Assembly: GCA_016748015.1 (NCBI GenBank)
Contig: JAAOMT010000299.1
Coordinates: forward strand, 724,180 to 788,179
Source: Geosiphon pyriformis
Lineage: Eukaryota; Glomeromycota; Glomeromycetes; Archaeosporales; Geosiphonaceae
Reading direction: 5' to 3'
Length of the DNA stretch: 64,000 nucleotides
Below the pieces are notes generated by a model that made no database searches, had not been told where the DNA came from, and saw only the letters and a list, made by a program, of their open reading frames with translations. Of this stretch, positions 1-11,030 are shown piece after piece (position 1 is the first letter of the stretch; every line of letters starts with the position of its first letter). Made by a program: the position numbers and the translations under genes.

Positions 1-150
1 ATAGCTATTAAAAATAGTCAATAAACAAGTCAATGGTCAAGTCATAGATCAGATCAATAATTACTATCTAAAAATAGAATGGCTAATTATATGATATCAG
101 TAGCTAATACATGTAATAACTAATAAAAAGTATGGGTTTTAATCATAATA
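1..150 (-). repeat. Family A 3' LTR (copy A1), cut by the window edge
   Basis: On the minus strand this begins TATTATGATT (consensus TGTTATGATT) at 150 and matches the start of the A LTRs at 17,986 and 26,759. It lies just downstream of the A1 C-terminal reading frame and a purine tract. The rest of the LTR lies left of the window. Confidence 0.85.
16..63 (-). repeat. 12-bp U3 tandem repeat, 4 units
   Basis: Four degenerate 12-bp units, read on the minus strand as versions of TGATTATTGACT. The same array in other family A LTRs has one, four or six units and lies just upstream of the TATA-like AGCTATATAAGC. Confidence 0.75.
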
Positions 151-180
151 TCATCTTTTTCAAAGAGATTGAGCTCTGGC

Positions 181-979
181 AAAATCAAGCTATTTATTGA
201 ATAATTTATTTAAAAAGTTTTGTCTAACTCAAAACTAACTAGTTTATTAAAGTTTTTTGTGAATAAAATATATAATATCTGAGGCAAAATGAGTTTTGTA
301 TCTAAGAAATCAAATATTTGTATAAGAGTTTTGGCTTTTTTAGCAATAATCAAAACTCTTGAGACATTTAGCCATATAATGTCCAAAATTTCTATCTGTA
401 TTTTTGAAGTTGTTTTCTTTATAAGTTTTATATCTTTTATAATTTCACCAAGACAACCATAAAATTTTAATTGTCTTCCATATAACAAGTTTTTGTTTAT
501 GAACAAAATTTTTTGGATTGTTTTTTCAATTGTACTAAAAAGTGCAAGTATTTTTGCTGTTATGCTTTTTAGCAGATATTTATTCATTTTGTTATCAATT
601 TTTTCTCTTTTGGTAGTAGTTTTTTTTGGTCTAATAACAATATGTGTTCTATTATTATTAATTAAAGTAGTATTTGAATAGTTTTTGATCCAATATTTAT
701 GAAGAGTATATAAAACATTTTAAATGTTTTGATCCAGAAAATAATTGTTTATGTTGATTGAAAATACTTCTGTTTTGGAAATGGTGTATTTATTTATACC
801 TGATTTTTGCTGATCATTTGGGTCGATATTACCACAACAGATAACCAATCAGATTATTTGTAATATTTTTTAAATTATATACTATGAAAAAAACAATCAT
901 TAAAGATTGTTTCATATTGATTTTGTAAGATATAAAAGCTATTGTTCAAAACTTTGTTGACTAAAAAGAGTTCTTTTTA
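181..979 (-). pseudogene. Family A C-terminal module after integrase (A1), decayed
   Basis: Decayed coding sequence between integrase and LTR. The best preserved part is an open stretch at 210-587 (125 codons, Lys/Ile/Leu-rich, with an NKYLLKSIT segment) that matches 17,550-17,860 in A2 and 26,330-26,760 in A3. All three copies keep the same residues around YGRQL, IIKDIKLIKK and LVSFELDKTF, so this was a real protein segment. I do not recognise a domain and see no membrane helix. It could be a pol C-terminal tail or a separate third ORF. In A3 the frame runs about 30 bp into the LTR, and the same seems true here. Coding status in the ancestor is well supported; function is unknown. Confidence 0.7.
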
Positions 980-2035
980 CTAGCTAAAAAATTTATTATC
1001 ATAAACATTATTTTTGTCTGAGTGATATTCTAAAATTAAGTTATCAATACTTAAAAAAAGTGTTTTATGGATTTTTTTCTTTTTAAGCTTTTCTTGAAAC
1101 TGTTTTATTTTTTCAAAAACAATTATTTGTGCTTTTATTAAGAAGTCAAGAATGATATTAAGTCTTTTTTGCAAAATGTCTTTATAATTTTCTATTGTGA
1201 TTTCTTTGAAGAATATTGTTTCAATATTAGTTTTTATTAGTAGTATTGCTATTTGTCCATAGAGCAAATAAAAAAGTTCATAATTTGTTATGTCATAGTT
1301 GACAGTTTTATAAGCAAACAAAGCTAAAAACAGTACTTTGTTCTATAAGTTTGTTTTTTTACTGGTTTTGGCTAAGATTTTATATAGTGTTTTATTAAAA
1401 CATTCTACTAAGCCATTTGTTTAAGAGTAATAAAAAAAGAAAAGTTTATAATATATTCCCATTTTTCTACAAAGTTCTTCAATCAGTATACTGAGAAAAG
1501 CTTTTTTTTATTAAATAAAAGTTTTTTGAGACAGCTGTGGCAGCAAATAATATTTTCATAAATAAAATTGGCTATAAAAACTGCTGTTTAATCTGAAGTG
1601 GCTCTTGCTTCTACCCACTTTGTAAAATAGTTAGTAGCTATGATAATGTATTTATTGCTATTAGAAGTTATTGTTAAAAATCTAATAACATCTATGTCAA
1701 TTCTGTTAAATAGTTAACCAACAAAGATTAAATAAATATCTTTTTTGTGATTAGGTTTTTTTTTCTTTGGCAGATGTTACAGATTTTGATGTACTCAGCA
1801 ATATCTTTTTTCAAGGTAGGTCAATAATAGTAAACTAAGATTTTTTGTATTGTTTTTATTTTTTCAAAGTGTTTAGTTAATGGATTAGTGTACATATTGT
1901 AGATCACAATTTTTTTTCCTTTAAATTTGATAACTTTTTAAGGACAATCAAAATTTTTTCTGTTTCTTTTATATAACTGGTTTTGGTGAATTAAATAGAA
2001 ATTTAATTGTTTGCACAAATATTCTTTTTGCTGTT
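980..2035 (-). pseudogene. Family A integrase (A1), decayed
   Basis: Minus-strand integrase remnant. The N-terminal zinc-binding part (1,750-1,990) aligns with the HHCC region of A3 (24,090-24,283). The catalytic core follows, and an open stretch at 980-1,321 (113 codons, starting MFAYKTVNYD) corresponds to the C-terminal side of the core: the region that reads VLFAYRT in the better copies, then a Lys-rich tail. Integrase would join LTR DNA ends to target DNA in the nucleus. Many frameshifts and TAA/TAG stops break the frame, so this copy is not functional. The same region lies inverted at 16,078-17,110. Confidence 0.85.
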
Positions 2036-2884
2036 GAGTGTATTCTGATAGATATTGTTCTTTACCCAAAAATTCCATTAAGACAGAGTAGTTATCCAAG
2101 TCTATTATCATGTTTGTTAAAGGAAAAATTACTAATAATTAAGTTAGTTTGGTTGAGAGATTGTACTATTACTGAATAGTAAGTCTAGAAAAAGCATTGA
2201 TGTTTTGATGATTTGTTTCTTTGTAGTGTTGAATGTTATAGTTAAATTTATTCAGATAGAATATCCAGTAAATTATTTGTTTGTGTTTCAACTTCTTTTT
2301 GTTGTGCAGTCAAACCAAGACTTAATAATCTGTTATTATTAAGAATTTCACATTAATAAGATATTGGTCCCAGTAACTAGTAATCCAAACTACTGCTAAC
2401 TATTCTTGTTCAGTAATTGAATAGTTCTGTTTTATTGGTATAAAGATTTTATTAACATATGCTATAGCATGTTTTCTGCCATCTTTATCTTTTTGTAAGA
2501 AGACAGCACCAAGTCTATAGCCAGATATATTAGTGTGGAGAATAAAAGATTGGTCTAGGTTAGGTTGTTTAAGAATTAGTTTAGTAACAAGTTTTTCCTT
2601 TAGAGTTTTAAAAGCTTTTTGTTAATAAGTGCTTTAATAATAATTGACATTTTTTCTGAATAGCTAATTGAAAAGAAAGGCGATTTTAGAGAAATCTTTG
2701 ATAAATTTGTAATAATAAGAAGCCAAATTAAGGAAAGAGCATAGTTTAGAAACATTCATTGGTTGTCAAATATTCTGAACTTTTTTAATTTTAGCTGAAT
2801 CAGAAAAAATTCCATCTTTTGCAATAAGATAACCAAAAAACTAGGTGAATTGTCATTCAAAAAAAATTTAATTAGGTTTATCTT
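2036..2884 (-). pseudogene. Family A RNase H and RT C-terminal part (A1), interrupted by B1
   Basis: Minus-strand remnant aligning with A3 23,120-23,940: an RNase H region with a YAN-TLTSAEKNY-like stretch and the region after the RT palm. It stops abruptly at 2,884, where the family B element B1 is inserted. The RT sequence resumes at 12,370, and joining the flanks across the element (one copy of the 4-bp duplication) restores the A3 order exactly. No complete frame remains. Confidence 0.85.
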
Positions 2885-2954
2885 GTGATGTTACTCATAG
2901 AATATAGAAAGTATATTAACATATAAATTAGCCAATTAGAAGTAGCCATAGTAA

Positions 2955-3122
2955 ATGTGGAATTCCAGAATTCCTCTTAAAAGAATTGCAAGATTCCAGG
3001 AATTTCAGGATTCTTATACAAGGAATCACAGGATTCCAGAATTCCAGAATTTCTTTTAAAGGAATTGCAGAATTCCAGAAATTCCAGGATTCCTGATGAG
3101 AAGAATTAAGGAATTGAGGAAT
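2955..3122 (+). repeat. U3 imperfect tandem repeat, about 4 units of 40 bp
   Basis: Units built around GGAATTCCAGAATTCC followed by an AAGAATTGCA-like spacer. The core is near-palindromic. The block sits directly upstream of the TATA-like motif, where an enhancer array would be expected. Confidence 0.75.
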
Positions 3123-3132
3123 CTTAATTATG

Positions 3133-3140
3133 TATATATA
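3133..3140 (+). promoter_or_regulatory. TATA-like box of B1 5' LTR
   Basis: TATATATA followed by GCAGTAG, conserved in position in the B-type LTRs (compare 11,753-11,760). Likely U3 promoter; the transcript start was not determined. Confidence 0.55.
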
Positions 3141-3765
3141 GCAGTAGTATTAGAAGTATAAAAAGCAGAATCTTTCAGTTAAAGATCTCTCAATTTAGAT
3201 TTAATCTAAGCAACCTTCCATTTACAAATATTAATAAATAATTATTTTCTATTTAAATCCACTTTTTACTATTAATACTTCATGTTAATAGTAATTAATA
3301 CTTAACTACACTAGAACAATAGCTCTTGATCACAGCTATTGATGGGTTACTAACTTTTATTGCCTTGGCTTATTTCTTTATTTCTTTATTTTTCTTTTAT
3401 TTCTTTTATTTTTTTTGTTATTTTTTCATTGTGTACTAATTAATTAAGAGATTAAAGCGCTAAATTATTGACATCAAGGATTACCTGGTAAAAAACTCCT
3501 GCAAGTGGATAGAGCATGTAAAAAAATTATGGATTATTTACCAGAGGAGTATCAGCCATTAAGCTGACAAACAAAATTAACAGAATTGCAATTTTGGAAA
3601 GCTATGGATAAACAACTATTAAATCTTTGTCTATTATACAAAGGACTTAAACCAAAACTTTCAGATAACCATACCTTCAGATTATTATCATTGCGAATAG
3701 TTTCTGAGCACCAAGTTATGAGTTTTGTTATTTAATTTGAGATCCCAAATAATTACCTGAAACAT

Positions 3766-4790
3766 TTGGTGCTCCCTGTGAGGTATAATCTTACAGAGAA
3801 CCAGTACCAACAACATCTTTCAAAAGTGGCAGAATCAAAAATCATAAAAGCAAACCATTTAGGATTTACCAAATCCTTGTTTCAACAATACAGCCAACAA
3901 TTAAGATTAAACAATAATTATTTCCCAGCAGAATCAGTCTTTAACTTCTATGTTAACAATAAAATCACAGACTGTTTAGAAGGAACAGTTAACATTAAAT
4001 CCACAAGAGAAAATTTCTATACAGAATTGTTCTAACATACCAGCTTACCAAGAAACTACAGTTTTGCATCAATCATCAGGGAAATCAATCAAACTATTAA
4101 AAAGTACACTCAACAACAATTCTTCATTACCTACACAGACAAAGGAAAAGAAAGATTGCAAACATCAGTGGTAACACCAAAACAGATATAACCACCCACT
4201 TAGAAGAAAATCAGAGTTAAATTACCAACCAATTTATCATACCATTATACATCAGAAAATGTCATTAATATCTTCTTAGTAAACACATCCACATTAAAAG
4301 TAACATTAACCTTTGGACAATTCCCATTTCAGAGTAAACAAAGAAGATCAGAATTATTAAAACCATATGGCAAATATTTTGAAGAATTTAAATTGCAATT
4401 ACCAATACCATCAGGATTTTGATTACTGCTACCTCAACCAGATTTTGAAACTGTGAGTTCATGAAAAGTAACAAAATCAGAAAAAAAAGAAAGTAAGAAT
4501 CAGGAATTTACTTACCAAAACCTGATCATAGAAAATCCAGAAGTTAAAACTCTGAACATTCAAATCCAGCAAACTTAAAACAATCTAAACCCTGAAACAA
4601 TTAATCAACAAAACTTACCTCCAGCAATTGTCATTAATCAGCCACCAGCTGAACTGATTCTTGAATCAATCCAACAGCAGCCACTTCAGCAATCTATTCA
4701 ACAACCGCTTTAACAACCCCAGCAGCTGCTTCAATAGCCACAACAACAACTACAGTCACCACCACCTTAACAACCAATTGTACTAATAGC
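3766..4790 (+). pseudogene. B1 Gag N-terminal extension, Met-less open frame
   Basis: A reading frame opens at the LTR/PBS junction (CAT TTG GTG CTC) and is clean for 89 codons (3,766-4,035). It then continues with scattered TAA/TAG/TGA into a Gln/Pro-rich linker (about 4,560-4,790) before the Gag core. I see no in-frame ATG along the whole stretch. The segment resembles the D element's first 221 codons (53,060-53,725), also without Met, in layout and helical pattern, which argues that it was translated. It may have used a non-AUG start or a spliced leader. Function is unknown; an extra matrix-like Gag domain is the simplest guess. Confidence 0.6.
3767..3783 (+). other. Primer binding site of B1
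   Basis: TGGTGCTCCCTGTGAGG lies two bases after the 5' LTR. TGG would pair with a tRNA CCA end. Related sites occur in A3 (19,547), C1 (36,177-36,192), C2 (39,320) and D (53,713-53,727), so several families appear to use the same or related primers. The tRNA was not identified. Confidence 0.65.
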
Positions 4791-5950
4791 TTATGCCCTA
4801 ATAGCTAAACTCGAGAAATTCACCAGTAAAGAGGATGATGCCCAAGTCTGGCTGAATGATGTGGAAAAAGTTATCACAGCTAATGGATGGGACAATGCCA
4901 GAGCCATACAAGCCATCTCTTATTTTCTCCAGAATACTGCTGACTTATGATATTAAAGCTTAGCCAATAAATCACAGGATTTCAATGCATTTAAGCTTGC
5001 ATTCTTACAATACTTTAGCAATAATAATAGTATTAATTGCCTAGCAAATACCTTCACTACCATCAAACAAGAAGAAAATGAAGCAGTCACCACTTACTTA
5101 GGATGCTTTTACAGAAATCTGCATCAAATTTAGGCCATACAGGCTGATTATTTTACAGTGCCACAAATCTTAAATCAATTCATTAGAGGACTGTGCAGTA
5201 GCATCTTCTAATGCATATGCCCAATGCATCCAGTAGATCTTTAAGCTGCAGTTACAAATACCAGAGATTTTGAAGCAGCTGAACTCAAAGCTAATCACAT
5301 CCAAACTGTAAATCTAGTAATAAATAGATCATCTGACTTGAATTCTAAATTGAAGCAATTCAGTGATTCAATTAATCAGAAATTAGAGGGATACTTAGCT
5401 GACAATTGCACAATTTATTAACCATCACAATGACGCAATAATTCAAGAAATGTAAATTGTTTCCAAAATTAGTCATGTTCATTATTATCATCTAATCAGC
5501 CATAGCAGCCAGAGACATGAGTTTGCCACAACTATGGTAAACAAGGTCACATTAGAGTTAACTGCTATTCTTATAGTAATCCATGATCAGAAAATCAATA
5601 CCAAAACTCTGATTGCAGAGTTCAAATCCCAAATCAGTACTCAAATCAAGAACAATATTAGTCTACTTACCTGCCAATAATACAGCAAGCAATATATTAA
5701 CCACCTGTATATCAACTTCCAGTTTATTAACTACAGTCACAAGTAATATATCAACCATTGCAGTCATAAATAATTTATCAGACATCCACAATTCAAATAC
5801 CACCATCAAACCCAGCTCAGATAATATCAGAAAATCCTAGATCAAGAGTCATGCAAAATTGGAGATCGGTAATAGTTGTTTACCAACCAATCTCCAGCTC
5901 CTCCATGCAACAATTAGGATTATGTTCTCGGAATTCGGGAACTGGACATG
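4791..5950 (+). pseudogene. B1 Gag core (capsid-like) with zinc knuckle, decayed
   Basis: Retrotransposon Gag domain: FTSKEDDAQVWLNDVEKV near 4,810-4,870 matches the D sequence FTEKDSETSPQEWLDKV and is typical of the gag region of Ty3-like elements. The rest of the capsid-like domain runs to about 5,400. A CCHC knuckle follows at 5,521-5,562, CHNYGKQGHIRVNC, in which the second Cys has become Tyr (TGT to TAT). Gag would form the particle and bind RNA through the knuckle. About ten in-frame stops at former Gln/Trp codons and the Cys loss make it a pseudogene. Confidence 0.85.
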
Positions 5951-6516
5951 CCCAAAACCTGAATTCCCAACACTATTTAAGTTTCCTAGTTACCCCAGAA
6001 GATGCCCAACCCAATAATCCAGAAACCAACCAACAATCAACACTTACCAGCAATATTCTACCAGCTACTATCACTGAGAACAAATTACTGGACACCATCT
6101 TCTCATTTAAACTCGAAGAACCATCAACCATGCTATTATTTAGTGGAGCTGCTCTTAAAGAAAAACCTATTAACATCATGTACACTGATGCTAAAGTTGA
6201 TAGCCACTCCATCAAACTGATCCTAGACAGTAGATCAGCTGGCAGTATCATCACAAGACAATTCATGGACCAATTAGGTCATCAAGTTAATTGAACTGCC
6301 AGTGTGCAAATCATCACTACTGATAGAGTGACTAAAACTCCGATTAGTGAGATTGATGACTTCTCTATAGAAGTCAATAGCATCATCGTGCCAATCAAGA
6401 TATTAGTTATGAAAGTAACTCAATATCAAGCATTTGTTGGTAATAATTGGCTGTTCAAAACCAATACAATGCTTAAATAGAACATGCAGGAGCTCCAACT
6501 CAGCCAGAACAGTTAA
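5951..6516 (+). pseudogene. B1 aspartic protease, active-site Gly lost
   Basis: Retropepsin-like domain. The active-site region near 6,205-6,255 reads LILDSRSAGSIIT, against LILDSGSAGSIIT in D (51,640). The DSG triad has become DSR by one G-to-A change. Upstream is a leader with TFSFKLEEPS; downstream KTPISEIDDFS and VKVTQYQAFVGNNW match the D and C copies. It would have processed the polyprotein. The frame is open over 5,851-6,294 and then broken. Confidence 0.85.
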
Positions 6517-7560
6517 CACACATGTGTACCAGCCATGTGTGGCCATTTCAAGACCACCAACATAACAGTACCACTCATCAAGTTCAAGGAAGAAGAGAAA
6601 AAACCTACCTGGGAAGCCTACCAAGTTTTTTGGACCAACAAAAACCATAACGAGTTATCACTAATACTTTCTGGTGACAATAATAAAAAAAGAAAATGAA
6701 GAAAAAAACTTACTTGGAATACTGACCAAACCTGGAGAACTGACAATGATCCAAACAAATCATCAACATAGGAGTAAAAAGAAACTGACAAGGGAAAAAG
6801 AAAAAAGAAAGAAGAAAAAACAACACCCACTTACACCACCACTTATAATTTCTACATTTACACTACATCACAATAACCTATTTATTGCTGACCAAAGCTT
6901 ATATGCATTGATTGCAGTAAGAAATTGTCATCAATGGATGCATACTGTGGCGATGATGAGGAATACCAGATGACAACTAAGTTCTATTGCCACCCATGCC
7001 TTATTGACCACTTTGGAAGACCAAAACAAGTTAGAAAATAAGATAATAAGCCATGCTTGACTTGTGAAAAGACTCTTTTCAATGAAGAAATATAGAACAA
7101 CATTCCTGGAAGAGGAGAAATATGTAACAAATTGTGTTAGTACATAATTCTTATAAGTGATTGGGTAAGAAAAAAACATCTATAGACATGGCCTAGAGAC
7201 AAGTAGTCAAATATCTGGACAGCTGTCCACACAATGACAACAAAATCTGGTGAATGACACTTGCCAAAATCGAAGGAGCATTACCAGAAGAAATAAAAAC
7301 AATTAAAAATAACCCACCTAAATTCATAGAACTTGACTGAAACCTAGAACCAGTCATAAATTTCCTGGATCTAAAACAATTTCACAAACACTACCAAGAA
7401 TTAGCACCCACAAAAAAAGAGCAAGAGCAACACTTAAAGCAGTTGAACATTCGACTGTGTCAACACTGCCTAATTTCATGTGACTTCCAATATTGTAATG
7501 AGTGTGACTACATTTACAATTCACCACCATGCATGATCTACACAATCTCAGAGGAAAAAA
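6517..7560 (+). pseudogene. B1 cysteine-rich (zinc-finger-like) module between PR and dUTPase
   Basis: Between protease and dUTPase lies a decayed segment rich in paired Cys. It has CIDCSKKL near 6,907, then a single Cys, FYCHPCLIDHFG near 6,985-7,020, KPCLTCEKTL near 7,050, and EICNKLC near 7,117-7,140. A second cluster, LCQHCLISC then YCNECDY, lies at 7,452-7,512. The same spacing of Cys pairs is seen in D (50,880-51,140 and 50,500-50,570) and in traces in B3. This suggests at least two zinc-binding folds. I do not recognise the family, and standard Gypsy elements have nothing here. Several stops break the frame. Confidence 0.65.
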
Positions 7561-7781
7561 AATCAATCAACAATTGTGCATTAGAATTAGAATCAATTTT
7601 TAATCCCAATTTAAACTCTGACAATGACAACAACAAAAACAATGGTTCCAGCTCTGCTCAAAATGGCAAGAAAAATAATAGCAATTCAGACTCCAATTCA
7701 AACTTCAAAACATACATTGTGCTTTCTGATCTCTCCAAGAAACAGAAACTCAGATAGTATAGTGACAACAATGAAAACATC

Positions 7782-8225
7782 ATGCCAGAATGTGTGCATA
7801 ATACAGATACAGAGTTTAATCTAAGATATCCAAGGAAAGATGTCATCAAATTAGAACCACATTTGCACATATGTATTGATCTCAAAGTAGCATTAGAAAT
7901 CTCAGCAACCACAATGGTTCAACTAGTATTTAGAAATAGCCTAGTGAAAAAAGGAATTAACATCAGAGGAGGAATAATTGACACAGGATATATGAGAAAT
8001 ATTATTATAATGCTACAAAATAATTCAGAAAAGATCTATATCATAGAGCCAAATGAAAAAATAGCATAGGCAATATTCCTATTTCTAGTAAAAATAACTT
8101 AATTAATATCAGTAGAAAACAAGAAAAAATTAGAGATTACAGCTAAAGAAATACAGAGATTCGGATTAATGGATAGAATAGATATACCAGTCAATATGGC
8201 AGAAGAAGAGATTATTGACAAGGAA
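7782..8225 (+). pseudogene. dut-like: B1 dUTPase domain, decayed
   Basis: Trimeric-type dUTPase motifs in order: EFNLRYPRKD (motif 1 region), LVFRNSLVKKGI (motif 2), GGIIDTGYMRN (motif 3, catalytic Asp and Tyr kept), NEKIA followed by a TAG (motif 4) and IQRFGLMDRID (motif 5, FGSTG eroded). Where D reads TGD in motif 3, B1 reads MRN: three C-to-T or G-to-A transitions. The enzyme would hydrolyse dUTP and limit uracil in cDNA. It lies inside pol, between the Cys-rich module and RT. Identification as dUTPase is firm because the D copy shows all five motifs. Confidence 0.85.
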
Positions 8226-8640
8226 GAAATTATCTTCATCCATCAACCAATCTCTATTCCACTATATAACCAGTACATGATAGTTATAGAGAGAAAAGTA
8301 AAAGATCAAGTTCAGATTTTTGAGACAGAAGCAATACTTTGTAAATCAAGAGAAATTGGATTAGTCAATTTACACATACCAGCCAAGAACTACAGTCACA
8401 TCAAAATTTTCATTTACAACAACATAGAAAATATTATCAAAATACTAGAAAGAACCACTATTGGATACTTAACTACCGAAATTAAAGACCAACTGCCAAA
8501 CACTATTCCAGACTTTTCACAACTGTGTGAATATGTAGATATTACATTACAAACAATATACAGACAAGAAGAATATTATTTGCTCCAACCAGAACAATTG
8601 AAATAGATGAACTTGGGAAATTTAGACCCATTTCAATGAA
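8226..8640 (+). pseudogene. B1 dUTPase-RT linker domain
   Basis: A well-preserved open stretch (8,169-8,606, 145 codons, overlapping the dUTPase tail) with HQPISIPLYNQYMIVIERK and a beta-rich pattern, conserved in B3 (56,600-56,920) and D (49,416-49,900). It precedes the RT lead-in KNEFGRTDIIQHQI. Ty3-like elements often have a spacer of this kind before RT; function is unknown. Confidence 0.6.
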
Positions 8641-9560
8641 TACAGCTCAAAATGTTACTTAATAACTTCAAAAACATCTTCACCAGTAAAAATGAATTTG
8701 GCAGAACTGACATAATTCAGCACCAGATCAAGACTAGAAATGCAATGCCAATCAAACAGAGAGCATACAGAATACTACCAGTTAGCCATGAGATCATTTG
8801 TCAAGAAATCAACCAGATGCTTGACAATGGGCTAATTTAGTCATTAATGAGCTCTTGGTTATTACCAGTGGTATTAGTCTGAAAGAAAAATAGAAAGATC
8901 TGTTTTTGTGTGGATTATTGAAAACTGAATGGAATAACTAAAGGTAATAGCTATCTAACTCCAAAGATCCAAGAACTGTTCAATGCTTTTGGAGAAAAGA
9001 AATGGTTCTCGACTTTAGACTTAGATAGTAGTTACTGGCAATTAGCCATGAAGTCAGAAGATAAAGAAAAAACAGCTTTTACAACATAAAAAAAGAATTT
9101 TGAATTTGAAGTTATGCCATTTGGCTTGATGAATGCTCTAGCCACTTTCCAATAACTTATGAAAATTATCTATACTGGACTACTATAGAAATTAGTAGTT
9201 ATATACTTGGATAACACCAATGTGTTTTTAGAAACATTTGATAATTATCTGTATTATCTCCAACAAGTATTTAAAAAACTCAGACAGGCAGAATTGAAAC
9301 TAAATGCCAACAAATACTTCTTTAGAAAAACTGAACTCAAGTTTTTAGAACATATTGTAAACAAAGATGGTATCAAAACGGATCCAGATAAGATTGAGAT
9401 TGTTAAGAACTTTCCAGTACCAAATAATTTCACAGAATTAAGAGCATTCTTGGAATTTGCTGAATACTACTACCACTTTATCAAAGACTTTTCCAAAATA
9501 GCTCAATTACTATACCAATTCCAAACAAAGAACACCAAATATGAATGGACTGAAACTCAA
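8641..9560 (+). pseudogene. B1 reverse transcriptase, decayed
   Basis: RT blocks are recognisable: FGRTDIIQHQIKT, KQRAYRILP, CVDY-KLNGITKGNSYLTPKIQ, FSTLDLDSSYWQLAM, KTAF, FEVMPFGLMNALATFQ, and the catalytic box YLDN at 9,204-9,215 in place of YLDD. The open part 9,207-9,665 covers palm end, thumb and connection (LKFLEHIVNKDGIKTDPDKI). It would copy element RNA into cDNA. Inactive: stops at several Gln/Trp codons and the second catalytic Asp is changed to Asn. Confidence 0.92.
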
Positions 9561-10020
9561 CAAGAAGCTTTTAATACACTAAGAAAAAAGCTTATTCAAG
9601 CCCCAGTACTAATCTATTCAGATTATAGCAAGCCATTCATAATCACAACTGATGCATTGGATTAAGCATTGAGAACAGTACTATTGCAGAGAAAACCAGA
9701 TGGAAGAGAACATCCAGTAGCTTATACCAGCAGAAGCTTAAAGTCCAGCTAAAAAAAACTATTGAACTCCAACACTAAAACACTTAGCTATTTATTGGGC
9801 TGTCACCAAATGGAAAGAATACTTGAGTCAAAAGTTTAATGTGTACATTAATCACAAAGAATTGACTTCAATCCAGAAGCAAGAATTTGGAGATAATTGT
9901 TATGCAAGATAGAAAATAGTACTATCATCATATACATTTACAGTACATTATAAAAAGAGAAAAGACAATGGAAATGCCAACAGTTTGTTGTGAATGAGAC
10001 AAATCTAAAAACATTTCAAA
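9561..10020 (+). pseudogene. B1 RNase H, decayed
   Basis: Follows RT directly: APVLIYSDYSKPFIITTDALD (acidic residue in ITTDA), then LLQRKPDGREHPVAYTSRSL and a degraded C-terminal half. It would remove RNA from the RNA:DNA hybrid. Interrupted by stops after 9,663. Confidence 0.85.
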
Positions 10021-11030
10021 CCCAAAAATATAACAAAACATGAATATACAAAAATACCAACAACTTTAATATTATATAAATACCCAATTGTTCAAGAAGA
10101 AATTATCTCAAAAGAAACAAAACAACATAAAACAACAATCAAAATATTTTATCAATTACCAAAATATACTTTACCAGAAGAACAAAAGAAATCCAGATCA
10201 ACTAACCAAAGTAATTACAGAATCAGAGAAAGAGACAATATTATTCAACATGTACTCAGATCCAACAGCAGGACATTTTTATAAAAAAGCAACCATAGAA
10301 AGAACCAGGAAAAGATACTATTGGTCATCAATGTATCCAGACATCATCTAATATGTTCAAAATTGTAATGCTTATTAAAAAAGAGATGGAACAAAACTCA
10401 GCAAACTGTTAAAACCAATTAAAATAGGACAACCATTCAACTGAATTGGAATTGACTTAGTCAGACTGTTAATAATCACCAGCAGAGACAACAGATAGAT
10501 CACAGTAGTCATAGACTATCTTACTAAATGGCCAGAAACAAAAGCAATTCAAAAAGCAGATGCAGAATTCATTGCCAAATTCATTTATTAAAGATTTGAT
10601 CTGTTGACACAGATGTCCAAAAAAATTATTATTAGATCAAGGAACTCACTTTGTGAATAGAACATTGGCAGAATTAAGTCAAAGATTTGGGATAAAAAAA
10701 CCATTATTATCACCATACCATCCACAAACAAATGGGCTAGTTAAAAAATTTAACAGAACATTGTGTAAAGCCATCACCAAAATCAGCCAAAAAAACCAGA
10801 ACGAATGGGATTTGATTATATTATCAGTATTATTTGCTTATTGGACAATGAAGCAAGACACTACACAAGCAATACCATTCGAGTTAGTATATGAAAGAAC
10901 AGCAACATTACTAGTTGAGATAGAAGTCAAAACATATTCAACAGAACCAATAACAGAAGAGAATTTCCAAAGAACATTGTTAAGAAGAACATATGACTTA
11001 ATGAAGACACAGAAAACATTGTGAACAAAA
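10021..11030 (+). pseudogene. B1 integrase, decayed
   Basis: N-terminal zinc region at 10,088-10,380 (NMYSDPTAGHFYKKATI with the second His, then NCNAY where CxxC is expected). Core: GIDLVR near 10,450, VVIDYLTKWPETKAI, DQGTHFVN near 10,640, PYHPQTNGLVKKFNRTL near 10,715-10,765, where the catalytic Glu is Lys (GAA to AAA). Then the VLFAYWTMKQDTTQAIPFELVY stretch. It would insert cDNA with a 4-bp stagger, judging from the duplications seen. Stops, frameshifts and loss of the Glu make it inactive. Confidence 0.9.

Larger units (their letters stand above)
2889..3764 (+). repeat. B1 5' LTR (876 bp)
   Basis: Starts TGTTACTCATAG and ends ACCTGAAACA. Direct repeat of 11,509-12,369 with mostly transition differences. 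It holds the U3 repeat block, a TATA-like TATATATA and a U5 side with runs of TTTATTTC. Confidence 0.93.

Noticed and set aside
2955-3122. CRISPR-like array in the repeated GGAATTCC block
   Set aside because: Repeats are imperfect and contiguous with no unique spacers; they recur in every B-type LTR.
6403-7912. Minus-strand ORFs at 6,403-6,648, 6,618-6,830, 6,931-7,179, 7,354-7,566 and 7,658-7,912
   Set aside because: All antisense to the B1 PR/Cys-rich/dUTPase region, with no homology or context.
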